Assembly (NCBI RefSeq): GCF_900107505.1
Contig: NZ_FNQH01000001.1
Location: forward strand, 769,854-833,853
Length of the DNA stretch: 64,000 bases
From: Trichococcus collinsii
Lineage (GTDB): Bacteria; Bacillota; Bacilli; Lactobacillales; Aerococcaceae
Direction: 5' to 3'
Every line of letters starts with the position of its first letter. Position 1 is the first letter of the stretch. A model generated the notes under the pieces. It had not been told where the DNA came from, searched no databases, and saw nothing but the letters and a program-made list of their open reading frames with translations. The translations under genes were made by a program, and so were the position numbers. This document shows positions 60,895 to 64,000 of the stretch, piece by piece.

Positions 60895-61203
60895 TTAGTT
60901 TATTAAGTCGGCTTCCTTAACGAAAATTCCATTGATCATTTCACCTTTGCGGTCTTTGATTTCTGCATAAGCTCCTGCTATGCACTCTCCAACGCTTAGC
61001 CCTAACTGTAGCGATAGGATCGTGAGGACAACATACATGTCCCCTATGGAGTCTTTTACTTGCTCTGGCTTGTCTTTTGCCAATCCCTGGCATAGTTCCC
61101 CGTACTCCTCACCTAGCTTAAGCATCTGCTTTGCTGGGTCAGCTGCATCCAACCCTCTTTCTCTTGCCCATTCTTCGATTAATGCCGTTAGCGCTGTAAT
61201 CAT
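60895..61203 (-). CDS. MazG-like nucleotide pyrophosphohydrolase
   Basis: 102 residues. KLGEEYGELCQGLAK and KDSIGDMYVVLTILSLQLG supply the E-E-x-x-E and D-x-x-D metal motifs of the MazG/all-alpha NTP pyrophosphatase family. Phage versions may lower ppGpp or cleanse nucleotides, or act on modified dNTPs. Overlaps the upstream gene by four bases. Confidence 0.85.
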   Translation of the reverse strand: MITALTALIEEWARERGLDAADPAKQMLKLGEEYGELCQGLAKDKPEQVKDSIGDMYVVLTILSLQLGLSVGECIAGAYAEIKDRKGEMINGIFVKEADLIN

Positions 61204-61445
61204 TTGCTATTCTCCTTTTCTCTAACACTATTTAATTTTTCATTGATTTCTTGCTCTTCATCCCATTTTGCTTCCAGGCCCATATAGCCTGACCGCTTGT
61301 AGAGTTTCCCGTCTTCCAACTTGTACTGCTTTCCGATAGGTCTATCAGTGCATCCACAAATGATGATCTTTGTCGGACGATCCTCTATGTAAAAAAGGTC
61401 ATAACCTTCACTTTTCAAATGTTCGATTGCTTCCTCTTGCGTCAT
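61200..61445 (-). CDS. 81-residue early phage protein, unknown
   Basis: MTQEEAIEHLKSEGYDLFYI, then PTKIIICGCTDRPIGKQYKLEDGKLYKRSGYMG. No family recognised; one C-G-C pair, charged C-terminal helix. Coupled to the MazG-like gene by a 4-base overlap. Confidence 0.65.
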   Translation of the reverse strand: MTQEEAIEHLKSEGYDLFYIEDRPTKIIICGCTDRPIGKQYKLEDGKLYKRSGYMGLEAKWDEEQEINEKLNSVREKENSK

Positions 61446-61457
61446 ACTTTAGCCCCC

Positions 61458-61646
61458 TTAGTGTCCTGCATTAACCAATTCGATATGATCCGTTGCTATG
61501 TCCAGTTGAAACTTCGCATCATGCAGCTCTTGTTTGAGTCCTATGGCTGCATCCTGGTATTCCGCTTGCTGCAGGTTATTCACGCCCATCAGCAATGCGA
61601 TTAATACGGCAAACAGAATCATGATGACTGATTTCTCGTATTTCAT
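61458..61646 (-). CDS. small single-pass membrane protein
   Basis: About 62 residues from ATG 61646 (GGCGGGG six bases upstream): one membrane helix (SVIMILFAVLIALLMGV) and then a coil (NNLQQAEYQDAAIGLKQELHDAKFQLD). ATG 61709 in frame would add 21 charged residues and lacks a clear ribosome-binding site. Function unknown. Confidence 0.6.
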   Translation of the reverse strand: MKYEKSVIMILFAVLIALLMGVNNLQQAEYQDAAIGLKQELHDAKFQLDIATDHIELVNAGH

Positions 61647-61753
61647 TACAGACCCCGCCTTTCTTTCCCCGTCTGCGACTATTAGAACCTTTTCGACTAA
61701 ATTATCCATCCTGACATTAAAAGTCGTCAGAATGGAAATATAGCCGTTATTTT

Positions 61754-62089
61754 TTAAACGATGTCCCCTCTTAATTCTTTCAGCATCCAGATCAATTCAT
61801 TCAATACCAGGCGCCGCTTCTGAGGTGTGGCTCTATCTGTTAGTTCGATTGTTTTCGCTTTGATCATGCCGTCCAGACCCGCCCGGAGACTCAGTCCGCT
61901 TGCTACTGCTCTCATAAGGGCTTGCTTTTCCGTCAGGTTAATATCCAGAAGGTTCTTCGTTTTCAGGTGATTGTATAGCGCCCGATCTTCCGGATAGGAA
62001 TTTTTCTTAATGGCTCTCATTGCGCTTTGCGTGCTGTCATCGGTGATTTCCATATTAATCTTCATGATGGATTCGCGGCTCTCTCTCAT
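61754..62089 (-). CDS. 111-residue early phage protein, unknown
   Basis: Helical and charged, with SAMRAIKKNSYPEDRALYNHLKTKNLLDINLTEKQALMRAVASGLSLRAGLDG. No family recognised. AAGGTGG lies six bases before ATG 62089 and overlaps the upstream stop region, so it is coupled to the 250-residue gene. Confidence 0.65.
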   Translation of the reverse strand: MRESRESIMKINMEITDDSTQSAMRAIKKNSYPEDRALYNHLKTKNLLDINLTEKQALMRAVASGLSLRAGLDGMIKAKTIELTDRATPQKRRLVLNELIWMLKELRGDIV

Positions 62090-62100
62090 AGGCAGCCACC

Positions 62101-62853
62101 TTACGCCAAAATCGTGATGTTTTTGACGGCTTCATCACCCTGCTCAACGATCAGGTTATTATGCAAGTACTCAGCTATAGCTGTTTTGGCAGCCGCTCTC
62201 CAGATACCGCCATCCGCTTCAAACAATGCGCATCCAGGAGCATCGTTGATTCGGAAGACAAATTTACTTTCCGGTTGGTCCACTTCTTGGAACGTTCTGT
62301 ACGGCTTCAACGTTACCGGGTTCGGCGCTTTCGCGAGTTGCAGTGTAGACACGCCTGTTTTTATAGTCGTTACCTGAGATATGCCGTTATCGGCTATCTC
62401 GGCCCCTTTATCAATCTTGATGGCAGATGCGTAATTAAGCACTACCTCGGAATCCCCATTCGGAATAAAATTCGATTGCATCATGATATTGAATGATTCC
62501 ACATCCATGAAGTGCTTGTATCTTATTTCAGGCGTGATGGCTTTCGCCACCGCCAGCACCCGGCGTTTACTTTGGTCGTCCAGCTCCGTTTTGACTTCGA
62601 CGGTATCGTGATCCGTTACGTGAATGAGCAGGTTTTTGTACGTCCCAATTTCATCCAACTGCTTCATGATGTATCCTACCAGACTTGTGAGCGAGGAGAG
62701 CTTCAAGGATTCCGGATAGCGGCGCGGATCCAACTCTCGCATATCATGCGCTTTTGCGTCGTACCATTCCTTGCCTTCGTATCCCATTACAATCTTTTCT
62801 TGGCCATCCTTCAGTTCGACTGCATAGCTTAATGCTTCTTTTAAGTTTTCCAT
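62101..62853 (-). CDS. 250-residue early phage protein (possibly DUF2303/YfdQ-like)
   Basis: Contains RRYPESLKLSSLTSLVGYIMKQ, a mixed alpha/beta middle (VTDHDTVEVKTELDDQSKRRVLAVAKAITPEIRYKHFMDVESFNIMMQSNFI) and KAPNPVTLKPYRTFQEVDQPESKFVFRI near the end. The layout reminds me of DUF2303, but I am not certain. Between the replication-terminator-like pseudogene and the 111-residue gene in the early operon. Confidence 0.55.
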   Translation of the reverse strand: MENLKEALSYAVELKDGQEKIVMGYEGKEWYDAKAHDMRELDPRRYPESLKLSSLTSLVGYIMKQLDEIGTYKNLLIHVTDHDTVEVKTELDDQSKRRVLAVAKAITPEIRYKHFMDVESFNIMMQSNFIPNGDSEVVLNYASAIKIDKGAEIADNGISQVTTIKTGVSTLQLAKAPNPVTLKPYRTFQEVDQPESKFVFRINDAPGCALFEADGGIWRAAAKTAIAEYLHNNLIVEQGDEAVKNITILA

Positions 62854-62870
62854 TTATCTTCACCTATCCC

Positions 62871-63281
62871 TTATTTGATTTTTCTTGCATTGAAATCGAT
62901 TACTGCGCCGCCTTCTATTTCATCGACAGGAACGCCAATATCCGTCTTGAGCGTGCTGTCGTTTGCGTCAAAGAACATTTGCCCTGGTGCTCTTGATTTG
63001 AGTTCCGCCGCCTGGATGTAACCTGCATCATTTCGGCCGGCCATCATAAGCGTTGATACGCTCTCGGACGGTTGAATCTTGCTCTTGACGGTTACGTTCG
63101 TTTCGATTACCTGCCGCGTCGAGTCTGAGGAAAATTCGATATCGATGATTAATTTACGTGTTGGCTTAAATGACGTGTTAACGTCCAGGATGTTGGCAAC
63201 GATCTTCCGGACTTACTGGTCAATCTTTTCTTGTACTGCTCCATCAGCAAGCTCGCTGATATTAAAATCTATGTTATTCAT
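62871..63281 (-). pseudogene. phage replication-terminator-like protein gene with in-frame TAA at codon 23
   Basis: From ATG 63281 (GGAGGG upstream) it reads MNNIDFNISELADGAVQEKI-DQ, then TAA (63215-63213), then VRKIVANILDVNTSFKPTRK and an intact frame to TAA 62871. The whole, 136 codons with one stop, matches the small proteins annotated as replication terminator protein in Enterococcus and Listeria phages (ISELADGA-x-QEK at the start, V-I-D-F near the end). No plausible restart follows the stop. Real nonsense mutation or base-calling error. Confidence 0.6.
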
Positions 63282-63293
63282 GCTTTATCCCTC

Positions 63294-63818
63294 CTAGAAT
63301 GGTAGATCGTCATCATTGATGTTTATGGATTCACCATGACTGCTGAACGGATCCGGTGTGTTGTTGAATTCGTCAAACGAATTGTATTTATAATTCCCTG
63401 TTTTGGATGCATCCACAGATTCATTGCTTTGCTGTTGATTCTGTTGCGGCGGTGCCTGGTTCTGGTAGGTATTCTCCCGCGGCCGCTGCTCAGTGACTTG
63501 TTTTGATTCAAGGAGCGTGAAGTTTTCGACGACTACCTCTGTGATGTAGACCCTCACGCCTTGTTGATTATCGTAATTGCGTGTTTGTATTCTTCCGGTT
63601 ATGCCAACTAATGAGCCTTTTCTGGTGAAATTCGCCATGTTTTCGGCTGATTTTCTCCAAATAACGCAATTTATGAAATCCGACTTTTTCTCACCGCTTT
63701 GATCAGTAAAGTTCCGGTTCACCGCCAGTATGAAAGTTCCGACCGCTGTTCCTGATCCGGTGTATTTTAGATCGATGTCCTTAGTCAGACGGCCGACAAG
63801 TACGACGTTATTAATCAT
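63294..63818 (-). CDS. ssb: single-stranded DNA-binding protein
   Basis: 174 residues from ATG 63818 (TTGGAGGAAA upstream; ATGA overlap with the preceding gene). OB fold 1-110 with INNVVLVGRLTKDIDLKYTGSG, FILAVNRNF and INCVIWRKSAENMANFTRKGSLVGITGRIQTR, then a Gln/Asn-rich linker and the acidic tip DDDLPF that recruits partners. Phage-encoded SSB for replication or recombination. Confidence 0.95.
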   Translation of the reverse strand: MINNVVLVGRLTKDIDLKYTGSGTAVGTFILAVNRNFTDQSGEKKSDFINCVIWRKSAENMANFTRKGSLVGITGRIQTRNYDNQQGVRVYITEVVVENFTLLESKQVTEQRPRENTYQNQAPPQQNQQQSNESVDASKTGNYKYNSFDEFNNTPDPFSSHGESININDDDLPF

Positions 63819-64000
63819 CCTATTTCCTCCAATTCTGCCCAGAAGCACTTCCCTGAGCTTAACGGGATCTTCTTGTATAACTTCCCTTTATCCAACTTAA
63901 ACAGGTAAATGGCCCCCAGGAACTCCGCGTAAAGTGTGTACGCCTTGCGGAACAACTTTCTTCTTTCCACTTTTGCTACTGAGTAGCCCAAACCTTCAAC
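63815..64000 (-). CDS. early phage protein, C-terminal part only (runs off window)
   Basis: Open frame from the window edge, reading VEGLGYSVAKVERRKLFRKA, then YLFKLDKGKLYKKIPLSSGK and ending CFWAELEEIG at a TGA that overlaps the ssb start (ATGA). About 61 residues visible; no family recognised. Confidence 0.6.
   Translation of the reverse strand, partial: VEGLGYSVAKVERRKLFRKAYTLYAEFLGAIYLFKLDKGKLYKKIPLSSGKCFWAELEEIG

Larger units (their letters stand above)
34290..64000 (-). mobile_element. prophage, HK97-type head and siphovirus tail (right end outside window)
   Basis: A near-complete late region (terminase to endolysin) in canonical order on the minus strand, with early genes to the right running off the window. 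The left border is uncertain. It lies somewhere between the ywaF terminator and the endolysin: the strip from 34.4 to 37.6 kb is clearly richer in A and T than the flanks and holds likely conversion genes. No tRNA, integrase or repeat marking attL is visible. The integrase and attR must be to the right of 64 kb. Two nonsense codons and one frameshift in accessory or early genes suggest possible partial decay. Confidence 0.92.

Noticed and set aside
59952-63281. Stop-codon recoding in the phage
   Set aside because: TAA, TAG and TGA all end intact phage genes in this window, and the two interrupted genes carry different stop codons.

Overview
The first 34 kb is ordinary chromosome of a low-GC, Gram-positive bacterium of the Lactobacillales. 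The gene order supports this: divergent ccpA/pepQ, ytxG-ytxH-like genes, murI-rdgB-phosphodiesterase-cbpB, rnhC facing zapA-cvpA-mutS2-trxA, and a T-box-controlled pheS-pheT beside a TrmH-type methyltransferase. A carnobacterium- or trichococcus-like host is my best guess from gene content; the genus cannot be fixed from the sequence alone. The very left edge holds a comGA gene whose 3' half is missing: after codon 171 the reading frame runs into unrelated DNA, as expected at the junction of an integrated element lying to the left of the window.

From about 34.3 kb to the right edge the window is a prophage (HK97-like head, long non-contractile tail), read almost wholly on the minus strand and cut by the window end. 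From right (early) to left (late) it carries: an unidentified early gene, ssb, a broken replication-terminator-like gene, small early genes including a MazG-like protein, a sigma-like late regulator, HNH nuclease, small and large terminase, portal, ClpP-type prohead protease, major capsid protein, connector and tail-completion genes, major tail protein, a glycosyltransferase-like fusion protein, frameshifted tail-assembly chaperones, tape measure, Dit, Gp37-like tail protein, two receptor-binding/baseplate proteins, XkdX, a membrane/coiled-coil protein, holin and amidase endolysin. An AT-rich strip (34.4-37.6 kb) at the outer end carries likely lysogenic-conversion genes: a HipA-like kinase plus DUF3037 pair with its own promoter, and a two-gene unit of unknown function.

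The most unusual feature is in the structural module. The major capsid and major tail proteins are unrelated, yet both end in the same C-terminal architecture: six Thr, three other residues, six Thr, Gly, Val (EEE in one, APA in the other). Their mixed Thr codons argue for selection on the protein. Immediately downstream of the tail gene lies a GT-A-like glycosyltransferase (DSD motif, HNAG motif) fused to a small domain of a type I associate with phage structural regions. I propose that the phage O-glycosylates mucin-like tags on head and tail. The sequence shows the tags and the enzyme-like gene; the link between them is inference.

Three prophage genes are visibly damaged: a one-base frameshift in an A9 tract of a helix-turn-helix gene, an in-frame TAG in a zinc-ribbon gene, and an in-frame TAA in the replication-terminator-like gene. 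The prophage may therefore be partly defective, although all head, tail and lysis genes look intact. Several genes too short for routine ORF calling were read by eye: a YjzC-like protein, XkdX, a 55-residue membrane protein, a 36-residue membrane protein, and the -1 frameshift extension of the tail chaperone.
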